Source of the DNA: Phocaeicola sartorii JCM 17136 = DSM 21941
Lineage (GTDB): Bacteria; Bacteroidota; Bacteroidia; Bacteroidales; Bacteroidaceae
NCBI RefSeq assembly: GCF_000614185.1
Contig: NZ_BAKM01000022.1
Span: forward strand, 35,928-99,927
Direction: 5' to 3'
DNA length: 64,000 nucleotides
Below the pieces are notes generated by a model that was given only the letters and a program-made list of their open reading frames with translations, was not told where the DNA came from and searched no databases. Shown one piece after another: positions 17,832-26,157 of this stretch; position 1 is the first letter of the stretch, and the number at the start of each line of letters is the position of its first letter. Made by a program: the position numbers and the translations under genes.

Positions 17832-19116
17832 GGTCTAAAGACTCTATCATTTGAAACCCCACCATCCAATTCTCTCTGAACAAAGAACTTTTAATACTTA
17901 TTTGCTCACAAAAACGATTGCCAAAACCATTTGTCCCCCTTTGAACGATAGTGAAAGACAAACTTGACTTTTCCGTAGTATAACATTTTATATTACGCTC
18001 CGCCACATCAAATATAACATGATAGTTACCATCTGACAACGTATAAGGAGGTATTTTAAATATAAAACAATAAATTCCGGGACCCAATGTGGTCAAATCA
18101 TTATTATCATTATAATCAGCCCGAGCCAAAGGATGTCCCCAACTACTATATAAATTAAAGCCAATTACTAACGATGGCACTTTTTTAGCCACTTTCACCT
18201 TGAAAGCTATAATAATTTCAGAGTTATTATAATATATATCCCCATCACTTGATTTTACGGAAGCATACAATAACTGCAATATTTCAGGAGCACCTTCACC
18301 TTCCACAAATTCATTTTGTAATGCAATTCCACTTTGATAAACATTTACTGTCTCACATATATTTCCAGAAAAAGATATGCAACCATTATCCAGCAATATG
18401 CCTTTTGTACATAATTGCTGCATACTTCCCATATTATGACTCACAAACAGTACTGTCCGTCCCTCTCCTTTCGCCACGTCCTGCATCTTGCCTATGGCCT
18501 TCTTTTGGAACTCCGCATCCCCCACCGCTAACACCTCGTCCACCACCAAGATTTCCGGTTCCAAATGGGCAGCGATAGCAAAACCCAACCGCACGGTCAT
18601 ACCCGAAGAATAACGTTTTACGGGAGTATCGATATATTTCTCCACACCAGCGAAGGCCACAATCTCATCCAGCTTGCGGGTAATCTCCGCTTTGGTCATC
18701 CCCATGATGGAACCATTCATATAAATATTCTCCCGTCCCGTCATTTCAGGATGAAAGCCTGTACCCACTTCCAGCAAAGAGGCAATGCGCCCCCGTGCAC
18801 GAATACAACCGGTAGTAGGAGAAGTCACCCGCGAAAGGATTTTCAACAAAGTGGACTTTCCCGCACCGTTCTTACCGATAATACCCAGCACTTCACCTTC
18901 CTCCACATGGAAATTAATATCTTTCAACGCCCATACCAAATTCCCCATCGCTTTCTTGGAACGGTCATTCTCTTCCCCGATTCTGAGATACGGGTCTTCC
19001 TTCCCACGAATCCGCGCCCACCAACGATTCAAATCGCGGCTCAGCGTTCCGGTGCCGATGCTTCCCAATGCATACTGCTTGCTGATATTCTGAAACTCTA
19101 TCGCTATTTTTCCCAT
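17821..19116 (-). CDS. wzt: Polysaccharide ABC exporter, ATP-binding subunit (Wzt-like)
   Basis: A 431-residue ATPase that powers export of lipid-linked glycan through the Wzm channel. It has Walker A GKNGAGKST, Q/H-loop region, signature YSSGMTVRLGFA, Walker B EILVVDEVLAVGD and H-loop SHNMG. Residues from about 250 to 431 form a beta-rich Wzt C-terminal domain, which in known homologues binds the modified end of the glycan. Base composition changes sharply near 18420 (residue about 232): the ATPase part is near 50-58% GC in sampled lines and the C-terminal part about 25-35%. This suggests the specificity domain was exchanged together with the genes downstream. Confidence 0.93.
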   Translation of the reverse strand: MGKIAIEFQNISKQYALGSIGTGTLSRDLNRWWARIRGKEDPYLRIGEENDRSKKAMGNLVWALKDINFHVEEGEVLGIIGKNGAGKSTLLKILSRVTSPTTGCIRARGRIASLLEVGTGFHPEMTGRENIYMNGSIMGMTKAEITRKLDEIVAFAGVEKYIDTPVKRYSSGMTVRLGFAIAAHLEPEILVVDEVLAVGDAEFQKKAIGKMQDVAKGEGRTVLFVSHNMGSMQQLCTKGILLDNGCISFSGNICETVNVYQSGIALQNEFVEGEGAPEILQLLYASVKSSDGDIYYNNSEIIIAFKVKVAKKVPSLVIGFNLYSSWGHPLARADYNDNNDLTTLGPGIYCFIFKIPPYTLSDGNYHVIFDVAERNIKCYTTEKSSLSFTIVQRGTNGFGNRFCEQISIKSSLFRENWMVGFQMIESLDHEA

Positions 19117-19129
19117 CCTGTCCCTCCTT

Positions 19130-19993
19130 TTAAATCACATCCATGAAACTACGTTGCACTCTGTTAAAAGTCATCATCCCCCAAAGCATCACCACCACTG
19201 TAAACACCAACGTGTAGCCTAAGTGGAACCAACTGAAAGTCCCTACTCCCAAGAATCCGAATTTAAATGTTTCGATAATGGAAGTCAGCGGATTCGCCAC
19301 AATGAGCCACATATACTGCTCATGACTCTGCCTCATCACAGACAAAGGGTAAATAACCGGAGTGGCATACATCCACAACTGTACCCCGAAAGTAATCAAG
19401 AAACGCAAGTCGCGGTATTTGGTCGTCAAGGAGGATATCAATAATCCGAAACCCAAGCCAAGACCTGCCAACATAAGCAGTAACAAGGGAGCCAACCAAG
19501 CATATCCGTTGACCATCAACGAATATCCGTTGCCCAAATAGTAAATGTAAATTATAACAAACAGCCCGAACTGAATGCCCATCTTTATCATACAAGATAT
19601 AACAATGGACAAGGGTACTACCAGACGAGGGAAATATACTTTTCCAAATACATTCTGATTGGCATTGAACGTATCCGAACAGCGGCTTAAACATTCCGAA
19701 AAATAATTCCAGCAGAGCAAGCCCGCCATATAAAACAGCGGTTGGGGAAGTCCGTCAGTAGAAATACCGGCAATACCGCCAAAAACAAACATGAACATGA
19801 CAGTAGTAAGCAATGGCTGGATCACAAACCACAACGGGCCTAAAACAGTCTGTTTATAAAAAGTAACGATATCCCGTCTGATATACATTACCAGCAAATC
19901 CCGATACCGCCACACCTCCTCCAGATCCAACCGGAACAAACCAGACCGAGGCTCGATCACAATATCCCATTTTTTCTGTTCATCTTGTACCAT
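19130..19993 (-). CDS. wzm: Polysaccharide ABC exporter, permease (Wzm-like)
   Basis: A 287-residue ABC-2 type permease with six predicted membrane segments. Family features include the amphipathic N-terminal stretch DLLVMYIRRDI followed by YKQTVLGPLWFVIQPL, then YMAGLLCWNYF and LGFGLLISSLTTKYRDLRFL, and a TPVIYPLS loop near the C-terminus. It pairs with the Wzt gene 13 bp downstream to form the exporter. It overlaps the upstream GT4 gene by 14 bp, so the order in the transcript is GT4, wzm, wzt, unknown, GT2. Confidence 0.94.
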   Translation of the reverse strand: MVQDEQKKWDIVIEPRSGLFRLDLEEVWRYRDLLVMYIRRDIVTFYKQTVLGPLWFVIQPLLTTVMFMFVFGGIAGISTDGLPQPLFYMAGLLCWNYFSECLSRCSDTFNANQNVFGKVYFPRLVVPLSIVISCMIKMGIQFGLFVIIYIYYLGNGYSLMVNGYAWLAPLLLLMLAGLGLGFGLLISSLTTKYRDLRFLITFGVQLWMYATPVIYPLSVMRQSHEQYMWLIVANPLTSIIETFKFGFLGVGTFSWFHLGYTLVFTVVVMLWGMMTFNRVQRSFMDVI

Positions 19994-21161
19994 ACACTAC
20001 CTTTTTTAGCAAGTTATTCCAACTGTCACATACTTTCTCTATATGAAATGTATCAGCATATTCCACCGCTTTATTTCCCATCCATTCCCAGTCCGCCCGC
20101 TCAGCCATATACGACATACATCCAGCCAACTGAGTTATATTTTCTTTCTCAAAAAGAACGGCCATGCCTTTGTCTTTCAGCAACTCGCGCGTTATCGGCA
20201 AATCAGATGCGATAACAGGCAGTCCATGCGCCATAGCCTCTATCATCACCAGCCCGAATCCCTCCCAACGGGAACTCAACACATACATACTGGAATGCGC
20301 ATAATACTCCTGCACCTCTTTCGTGAAAGGATGTAACTTTATACTCTTTTCCAGTTCATATTCATTGATCAATGAACGGTAAAGCACTTCCTCAGGACCC
20401 TCCCCCACGATTTCCAGCGTCCAGTCCGGATGAGTTTTCACAAAAACGGAAAAAGCCTTTATTAAAATATCAAATCCTTTATGTCCGAATGAAAAACGAC
20501 CGACCGCCAATATCTTTCTATATCCCTTATCCCCCCGCCCTTTGGGCAGCACAGTCAGAGGGTTGTATATCACCTCGCAGTCCAAGTTCATTTTCCGAAG
20601 GAAACAACCGGCATCCGCATGACTTAAAACCACCCTCTCGTCCAATTTTCTCATCTGAACTTGAAAAAAGCAATCCAATCCCGGCAAATAGGGAGTTTCC
20701 TTCTCAAAGAATGCTTCATAAGAATTGTGCAGCCAGCCAACAGTTTTTGTTTGGATCCGGCTCTTTACAGCAGAAAGATGTAGAGCCATAAAGGCATGTA
20801 CCCCGATGACCACATCACATTGCCGGGCATTTATTTTCCTTGCCAATGTCCGTTTATAAGAAGGAGGAAAAAAACTGGCAGCATACCATGCTGAAGTCTG
20901 CCGGGTATGAGGCAGTCCATGTTTATATAAGAAACTATAGCCTTTACATAACAAACGTTCAATAAAAGAAGAAGCGGAATAAGAGAAATAATCAAACAGC
21001 ACGGTACTTTCGGCATATCCGTACATCGACAAGTCCGTACAAGTATCCGTAGTCAGTATCGTGACTTCATGTTTCCCAGACAAGGCCTTGGCTATTTCAG
21101 CCAACACACGCTGTACTCCACCGAAACTGAAGACAGTATCACAATAAAATAATATTCTCAT
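19980..21161 (-). CDS. Glycosyltransferase family 4
   Basis: A 393-residue GT-B enzyme: N-terminal FSFGGVQRVL glycine-rich acceptor motif, a mid-protein ILAVGRFSFGHKGFD that begins the second Rossmann domain, and the donor-binding E-x7-E motif in RWEGFGLVMIEAM. It is the first gene of the minus-strand exporter operon, with a -7 box 27 bp ahead of its ATG. Donor sugar is unknown. Confidence 0.92.
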   Translation of the reverse strand: MRILFYCDTVFSFGGVQRVLAEIAKALSGKHEVTILTTDTCTDLSMYGYAESTVLFDYFSYSASSFIERLLCKGYSFLYKHGLPHTRQTSAWYAASFFPPSYKRTLARKINARQCDVVIGVHAFMALHLSAVKSRIQTKTVGWLHNSYEAFFEKETPYLPGLDCFFQVQMRKLDERVVLSHADAGCFLRKMNLDCEVIYNPLTVLPKGRGDKGYRKILAVGRFSFGHKGFDILIKAFSVFVKTHPDWTLEIVGEGPEEVLYRSLINEYELEKSIKLHPFTKEVQEYYAHSSMYVLSSRWEGFGLVMIEAMAHGLPVIASDLPITRELLKDKGMAVLFEKENITQLAGCMSYMAERADWEWMGNKAVEYADTFHIEKVCDSWNNLLKKVVYGTR

Positions 21162-21187
21162 GGAATTTAGATTACACTCTTTCTTCG

Positions 21188-21195
21188 CAAAGATA
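21188..21195 (-). promoter_or_regulatory. -7 box of the GT4-wzm-wzt operon
   Basis: The minus strand reads TATCTTTG, a perfect -7 match 27 bp upstream of the ATG at 21161. No clear -33 box is visible. Confidence 0.6.
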
Positions 21196-21279
21196 CAATA
21201 AAGAAACGAAAATAAATGCGGAATGAGGAAAGATTATTATATCATATAAAACAAGAAAATACACACTTCCACCCACGTA

Positions 21280-21360
21280 CGTCCGCATAGAGCTACACGA
21301 ACGTATGCATAGCCCTACACATACGTATGTATAATCCGATGCGAACGTACGTGTAAATTC
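21280..21360. repeat. Degenerate tandem repeats with ACGTAYGT palindromes
   Basis: Four 8-bp palindromic or near-palindromic units, ACGTACGT (21285), ACGTATGC (21301), ACGTATGT (21323) and ACGTACGT (21345), lie 16, 22 and 22 bp apart, separated by related AC-rich spacers such as CTACAC. They sit between the end of one minus-strand gene and the promoter of the next. The rest of the 318-bp gap (21162-21479) holds the promoter and a weak terminator only. Confidence 0.75.
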
Positions 21361-21383
21361 TGCACATTCCAAAGAGTGCAAAA

Positions 21384-21398
21384 CGTCTTAAAAAGACG
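21384..21398 (-). terminator. Weak hairpin terminator after the 21480 gene
   Basis: CGTCTT, three-base loop, AAGACG; on the minus strand the stem is followed by TTTTGC. Position, 80 bp after the stop at 21480, suits a terminator for that gene. The stem is short. Confidence 0.4.
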
Positions 21399-21479
21399 AT
21401 TTGGTCTTTACCGCTATCGAAAATTCAGTCGATAAAAAGACTGCAAACCCTGAGACTGATCTTCATCACACAAGAAGGC

Positions 21480-22505
21480 TCAACGATATAGCCTTCCCCA
21501 TATCTTATAATACCATTTTATCAGATGGGCGTATTTATACAATATATGATGTCTGTATATCCCCCAATTCAAAAGCAGACAAAAGGGATAGAACAAGTTC
21601 AATTCGTACAAAACCTCCATAGGCCGGAACTCCCTGAAATGCCTCTTTATCAGATTTCTTTTAAACTTATCTATCGCATCATAACTTTCCCTTGTAACCC
21701 CTATTGTAGCAGCATTGTACACCACCGGCATCAGCTTGTTCAAAATGAAACAGATATTTTCGGCATACAACTCTTGCTCCATGTGCTCATAAAAAACGGT
21801 TAAGATAAAGATAAAATCCTTGGCCGGCCTGTCAAAGTCCGTTTTTGCCTTGTTCATGGTCGAGAAAGGATTTGAACGCCTGTAGAAATAAGTAAAAGAA
21901 TTGACAGAAGCAAACGTCTCCACCTTCTTATACAAAAAATAACACCACAAAAAGTCTTCAAACAAAATGCCCGTCCTGAAATAAATGGCATTCTCTGTCA
22001 GCACCGCCTTTCTGATCAGCCGGTTGACCGGAGTGGATGTTATTTTCGAATCCAGAAACAGTTTGTTGATACGTATCCTTCCCTCCGTATATCTTTGCAA
22101 ACCACTGTTCTTGTTTTCCATCCCTTCTGAATAAGAATCCCCCTGCACCAAATCAATCCCCGGATATTTTTTTGTCTCCTCCCATAATTTCTCCAAGCAA
22201 TTCTCATAAAGCATATCATCCGAATCTATAAACAAAAGATAACTGCCTTGAGAAAGTTCTATCCCCTTGTTTCTTGCCGCAGAAACCCCTTCATTCCGCT
22301 CTTTTCTCACAATTCTAAAGCTGATGTTCCCTTTATATCCAGCCAGTTTCTCCTCGATCAGGCGCATACTGTTATCCGGAGAGCAATCATCAATGATGAT
22401 GCACTCAAAACAATCAAAAGTTTGATTGATTATGGAATCAAGACATTCTAACACATATTTCTCCACCTTGTAAACCGGCATCACCACCGTTATCTCTTTC
22501 TTCAT
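21480..22505 (-). CDS. Glycosyltransferase family 2
   Basis: A 341-residue GT2 (ITVVMPVYKVEKY, IIDDCSPDNS, RNEGVSAARNKGI, metal motif FIDSDDM), similar in layout to the GT2 at 16044. The start MKKEIT at 22505 is preferred to upstream ATGs at 22514 and 22541 because it matches where GT2 homology begins. It stands alone on the minus strand, separated by 318 bp from the exporter operon downstream, and is divergent from the GT4 array at 22719. Confidence 0.9.
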   Translation of the reverse strand: MKKEITVVMPVYKVEKYVLECLDSIINQTFDCFECIIIDDCSPDNSMRLIEEKLAGYKGNISFRIVRKERNEGVSAARNKGIELSQGSYLLFIDSDDMLYENCLEKLWEETKKYPGIDLVQGDSYSEGMENKNSGLQRYTEGRIRINKLFLDSKITSTPVNRLIRKAVLTENAIYFRTGILFEDFLWCYFLYKKVETFASVNSFTYFYRRSNPFSTMNKAKTDFDRPAKDFIFILTVFYEHMEQELYAENICFILNKLMPVVYNAATIGVTRESYDAIDKFKRNLIKRHFREFRPMEVLYELNLFYPFCLLLNWGIYRHHILYKYAHLIKWYYKIWGRLYR

Positions 22506-22667
22506 ACTGATCATTGTAAGATGCAATATTCGCAAAAACAAATGACACTCACAACATTCCGAAGACTTTAATTACGAAATAGCCCCATTTTCACCCCTTG
22601 TTTACTCCGGACACAGCGGGTATTCCATAAAAAAACGGATACAAACAGGAATTTGAACCACTTCTTA

Positions 22668-22698
22668 TTGGATATATAAAAAGAATACACTATTTTTA
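22668..22698 (+). promoter_or_regulatory. Probable promoter of the second glycosyltransferase operon
   Basis: TTG at 22668-22670, 20 bp, then TATTTTTA at 22691-22698, one mismatch from TAnnTTTG. It lies 20 bp upstream of the ATG at 22719, and is the only good candidate for the eight-gene plus-strand block. Confidence 0.5.
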
Positions 22699-22718
22699 CG
22701 GAAAAACAAAGCGGGGAA

Positions 22719-23867
22719 ATGAAAATAGTATATATATACGACTCCATAGCCCGTATAGGAGGCACGGAGCGGATTTTGACGGATAAGATGAATTATTTGG
22801 CTGAGACTTACGGACATGAAGTGTATCTTATTACTTCTTCCCAAGGAAATCATCCTCTTTCTTTCCCATTGTCCGATAAAGTAAAACATATTGATTTGGA
22901 TACAAAGTTTCATCTGCAATACCAGCATCCTTTTCTCAAACAATTGAGAATGGGGTGGTCTTTGGATCATAAATTCGAACAACGATTAAAAAAAGAGATC
23001 ACACGTATCAATCCCGATATCATATCGGGAAATACCAGTTTTAAAGCGGATTTAATTTGCAGATTAGACTGCAAGGCAAAGAAAGTCATCGAATCACATT
23101 GCGCCAAAACATACACCCGGATACCCGAAAACCGCAAGAAGAGTTTTTTTAAGGATGTAAAAGACAGATACGTCAGCTGCCAATGTTTCCGTGAGATCAA
23201 ACGATACAGTGATGCCATAGTAACACTGACCCAAGAAGATGCCACCATGTGGGGAAAAGATCCGAATATACATGTCATTCCGAACACTACCTCCATTATT
23301 GACACACATACAAGCAGCCCCTGTGAAGCCCCCCGTGTGATAGCCGCAGGCAGACTGACCTGGCAGAAAGGGTTCGACCGACTGATTGACGCGTGGGATA
23401 TCGTGCAGAAACGTCATCCCGGATGGATGCTGGACATATTCGGCGAAGGTTTTTATAAAGATTTCTTAACCAAGCAGGTTAAAGACCGGAAATTGGAACA
23501 TTCCATCACAATTCATCCTTTTACGCAGAACATAACACAAGAATACTTGAACAGTTCCATTATGGCCCTAAGTTCCAACTATGAAGGCTTTGGACTGGTC
23601 TTGATCGAAGCCATGAGTCTGGGCGTTCCTTGTGTCTCTTTCGACTGTCCGTTCGGCCCGTCGGAAATCATCAGAGACCAGGAAGACGGACTCCTCGTCA
23701 AAAACGGAGACATACAAGGATTTGCCAACGCTATCTGCCACCTGATAGAACATGAAGTGGAAAGAAAAGCTTTCGGTAAAAGTGCCAAAGAAAATGTAAA
23801 ACGTTACTCACCTCAAAACATCATGCCGCAATGGGAAATGTTGTTTCATAAACTGACTGAAAAATGA
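22719..23867 (+). CDS. Glycosyltransferase family 4 (tandem copy 1)
   Basis: A 382-residue GT-B enzyme: IYDSIARIGGTERIL acceptor loop, AAGRLTWQKGFDRLIDAW at the domain junction, E-x7-E donor motif NYEGFGLVLIEAM, and then FDCPFGPSEII. It shares this layout with the genes at 23864 and 26158, so the three look like copies of one ancestor. It is the first gene of the second plus-strand operon and overlaps the next by ATGA. The FDCP(F/Y)GP segment marks a subgroup of GT4 common in capsule loci. Confidence 0.92.
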   Translation: MKIVYIYDSIARIGGTERILTDKMNYLAETYGHEVYLITSSQGNHPLSFPLSDKVKHIDLDTKFHLQYQHPFLKQLRMGWSLDHKFEQRLKKEITRINPDIISGNTSFKADLICRLDCKAKKVIESHCAKTYTRIPENRKKSFFKDVKDRYVSCQCFREIKRYSDAIVTLTQEDATMWGKDPNIHVIPNTTSIIDTHTSSPCEAPRVIAAGRLTWQKGFDRLIDAWDIVQKRHPGWMLDIFGEGFYKDFLTKQVKDRKLEHSITIHPFTQNITQEYLNSSIMALSSNYEGFGLVLIEAMSLGVPCVSFDCPFGPSEIIRDQEDGLLVKNGDIQGFANAICHLIEHEVERKAFGKSAKENVKRYSPQNIMPQWEMLFHKLTEK

Positions 23868-25015
23868 CCATCGTTTATCTATACACAGCCCTATGCACCG
23901 TGGGAGGAGCCGACCGGAGCATCATCCAAAAAGCGAACTATCTGGCTGACGAAATGCACCAGGATGTATTTATCATTACCGACTCACAGAAAGGACGACC
24001 TTCCGTTTTCCCGATATCCCCCAGAGTCAGGCACATTGACATAGCGATTGATTTTGACAGACAGTATCATCATAACCTGTTAGTGAGAGGCTGTTATTAT
24101 TTCACCTTGATGCGCCTGTACAGAAAGAAACTGAACTACTGGCTGAAGACCTTGAAGCCGGATATCGTCATCAGCACACTGGGCCGCGAATTGGATTTTC
24201 TGACACAACTGGACGATGGAAGTATAAAAATAGGAGAATCCCATATAGCCAAACCGTACACCCGAAACCTGCATCTGATGGAACAACGAGAATTTCCATA
24301 CAAGCAAATCGCACGACATTGGAGAAAAAAACAAGAAGAGGCTGTAAAAAAGTTGGATGCGCTGGTTGTTCTGACACAGAATGACGCGGATAATTGGAAA
24401 GAAGTAAAAAAGGCATGTATCATACCGAACTTCTTACCGTTCTTGCCCGAAAATGGGAGTTCCTGCCTGGAAAAAAGAATCATCAGCATAGGACGATATA
24501 ACGAACAGAAGGGCTATGACCGCCTGATTGAAGCTTGGGGCAAGGTCAACCGGAAGCATCCCGACTGGCATATCCGCATTTACGGAGAGGGTCAAGACAG
24601 GGACAGGCTACAAGAACTTATCGGAAAGCATCATATAGAAAACAGCTTTTCATTGTGCCCTCCGACCAAAAACATTCAAGAAAAATACCTGGGAAGTTCC
24701 ATATACGTCATGAGTTCACGATTTGAAGGATTACCGATGGCACTTCTGGAAGCGATGGCGTGCGGTGTTCCCTGCATCTCATTCGACTGCCCGTACGGAC
24801 CTGCCGAGATTATCACTCCTGAGGAAGACGGAATACTGGTGAGGAACGGAAACACGGACGAACTGGCTGACGCGATATGCCGGCTGATAGAGGATACGGA
24901 TAAACGCATACGGATGGGAAAGCAGGCCCAAAAGAATATCCAACGTTATTCGCGCGAAGAAGTGATGAAACTGTGGAATGAGTTATTCAACACCTTAACA
25001 ACCACCCGACCATGA
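23864..25015 (+). CDS. Glycosyltransferase family 4 (tandem copy 2)
   Basis: A 383-residue GT-B enzyme very like its neighbour: TVGGADRSI acceptor loop, SIGRYNEQKGYDRLIEAW, donor motif RFEGLPMALLEAMACGVP, and FDCPYGPAEII. The FGL triplet of the donor motif is replaced by GLP, which may alter donor choice. Both ends overlap neighbours by four bases (ATGA), showing tight translational coupling. Confidence 0.92.
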   Translation: MTIVYLYTALCTVGGADRSIIQKANYLADEMHQDVFIITDSQKGRPSVFPISPRVRHIDIAIDFDRQYHHNLLVRGCYYFTLMRLYRKKLNYWLKTLKPDIVISTLGRELDFLTQLDDGSIKIGESHIAKPYTRNLHLMEQREFPYKQIARHWRKKQEEAVKKLDALVVLTQNDADNWKEVKKACIIPNFLPFLPENGSSCLEKRIISIGRYNEQKGYDRLIEAWGKVNRKHPDWHIRIYGEGQDRDRLQELIGKHHIENSFSLCPPTKNIQEKYLGSSIYVMSSRFEGLPMALLEAMACGVPCISFDCPYGPAEIITPEEDGILVRNGNTDELADAICRLIEDTDKRIRMGKQAQKNIQRYSREEVMKLWNELFNTLTTTRP

Positions 25016-26145
25016 ATATCATCTATCTCCTCTTTCATGGACTATCTCCTTACAGCGGCATCAGTAAAAAGATCCTGTATCAGGTTAAAGGCTTGGAAGC
25101 ATGTGGACACCAAGTCAGCTTATGCACGTACTGCATAGCGGACAACAGTCACCGGGTAAGGATGATAAACGGTGAAATAATAGCCGATTACGGAACAGGC
25201 AAACTGGCTGCGGCAAGAAAAAGAGTTTCCTACCAATGCATATATCATTATGCTGTAGCACATCGGGTGGAATTAATTTATGTACGCTCTTTCCATAATG
25301 CGAATCCGTTCACCATCCGGCTGTTCAGCAAACTGAGGAAAGCCGGAATTAAAATAGTGATGGAAATACCTACCTATCCTTACGACAACGAATATGCCGG
25401 TTTTCCACTAGCCACACGCCTAGGGATACAAGTGGACAAAGTTTTCCGAAAGACACTGGCGGAACACGTGAACGCTATCGTCACCTTTTCAGACCATCAC
25501 CATATATTCGGTCAACGTACCATTCAGATATCCAACGGAGTTGATTTTGATTCCATCCCACTGAAAAAGACGGTTTCTAAAAACACCTCCGTCATTCATT
25601 TACTAGGAGTGGCCGAAGTACATTATTGGCACGGATACGACCGCCTGATAGACGGTTTGGGTAAATATTACCAAAAACCGGCAAACACAACCGTATTTTT
25701 CCACATCGCAGGCGGTATATGGAAATCCGAAATGCATGACTCGCAACACGCTCCCGGATTTTATGAACTTATCAACAAATATCATATAGAGAAATATGTC
25801 ATCTTCCACGGACAAAAAATGAACGAGGAGCTGGATGAATTATTCAACGAAGCGGATTTCGCCATCGGCAGTCTGGCACGCCACCGCAGCGGCATTGACA
25901 AAATCAAAACTTTAAAAAACAGAGAATATGCAGCACGGGGAATACCTTTTATATATTCAGAAACGGACGAAGACTTTGACCTTATGCCTTATATAATGAA
26001 AGTTCCGGCCGACGAAAGTCCCATAGACATCCGCCAGCTTATCCGGTTCTATACGGAACTGGATCTGCCGCCTTGCAGAATAAGGGATTCCATTAAAAAC
26101 TTGTCGTGGAAAGAACAAATGATGAAAGTGATAAACAACCTGTAA
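25012..26145 (+). CDS. GT-B glycosyltransferase, divergent family 4-like
   Basis: A 377-residue protein with a GT-B outline: N-terminal LFHGLSPYSGISKKI acceptor loop, HLLGVAEVHYWHGYDRLIDG at the start of the second domain, and a C-terminal donor region (DFAIGSLARHRSGIDKIKTLKNREYAARGIPF). The usual EGFGxxxxEAM is absent; R-S-G-I and K-N-R-E-Y-A take that position, as in some divergent GT4 members. It sits between two members of the GT4 array but is not an obvious copy of them. Substrate unknown. Confidence 0.82.
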   Translation: MNIIYLLFHGLSPYSGISKKILYQVKGLEACGHQVSLCTYCIADNSHRVRMINGEIIADYGTGKLAAARKRVSYQCIYHYAVAHRVELIYVRSFHNANPFTIRLFSKLRKAGIKIVMEIPTYPYDNEYAGFPLATRLGIQVDKVFRKTLAEHVNAIVTFSDHHHIFGQRTIQISNGVDFDSIPLKKTVSKNTSVIHLLGVAEVHYWHGYDRLIDGLGKYYQKPANTTVFFHIAGGIWKSEMHDSQHAPGFYELINKYHIEKYVIFHGQKMNEELDELFNEADFAIGSLARHRSGIDKIKTLKNREYAARGIPFIYSETDEDFDLMPYIMKVPADESPIDIRQLIRFYTELDLPPCRIRDSIKNLSWKEQMMKVINNL

Positions 26146-26157
26146 TACCTCCCGCCT

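Noticed and set aside
21280..21360. CRISPR array
   Set aside because: Repeats are only 8 bp, unequal and imperfect, spacers are too short and no cas gene is near.
21172..21381. 69-codon minus-strand frame
   Set aside because: Runs through the palindromic repeats and promoter; composition is not protein-like.
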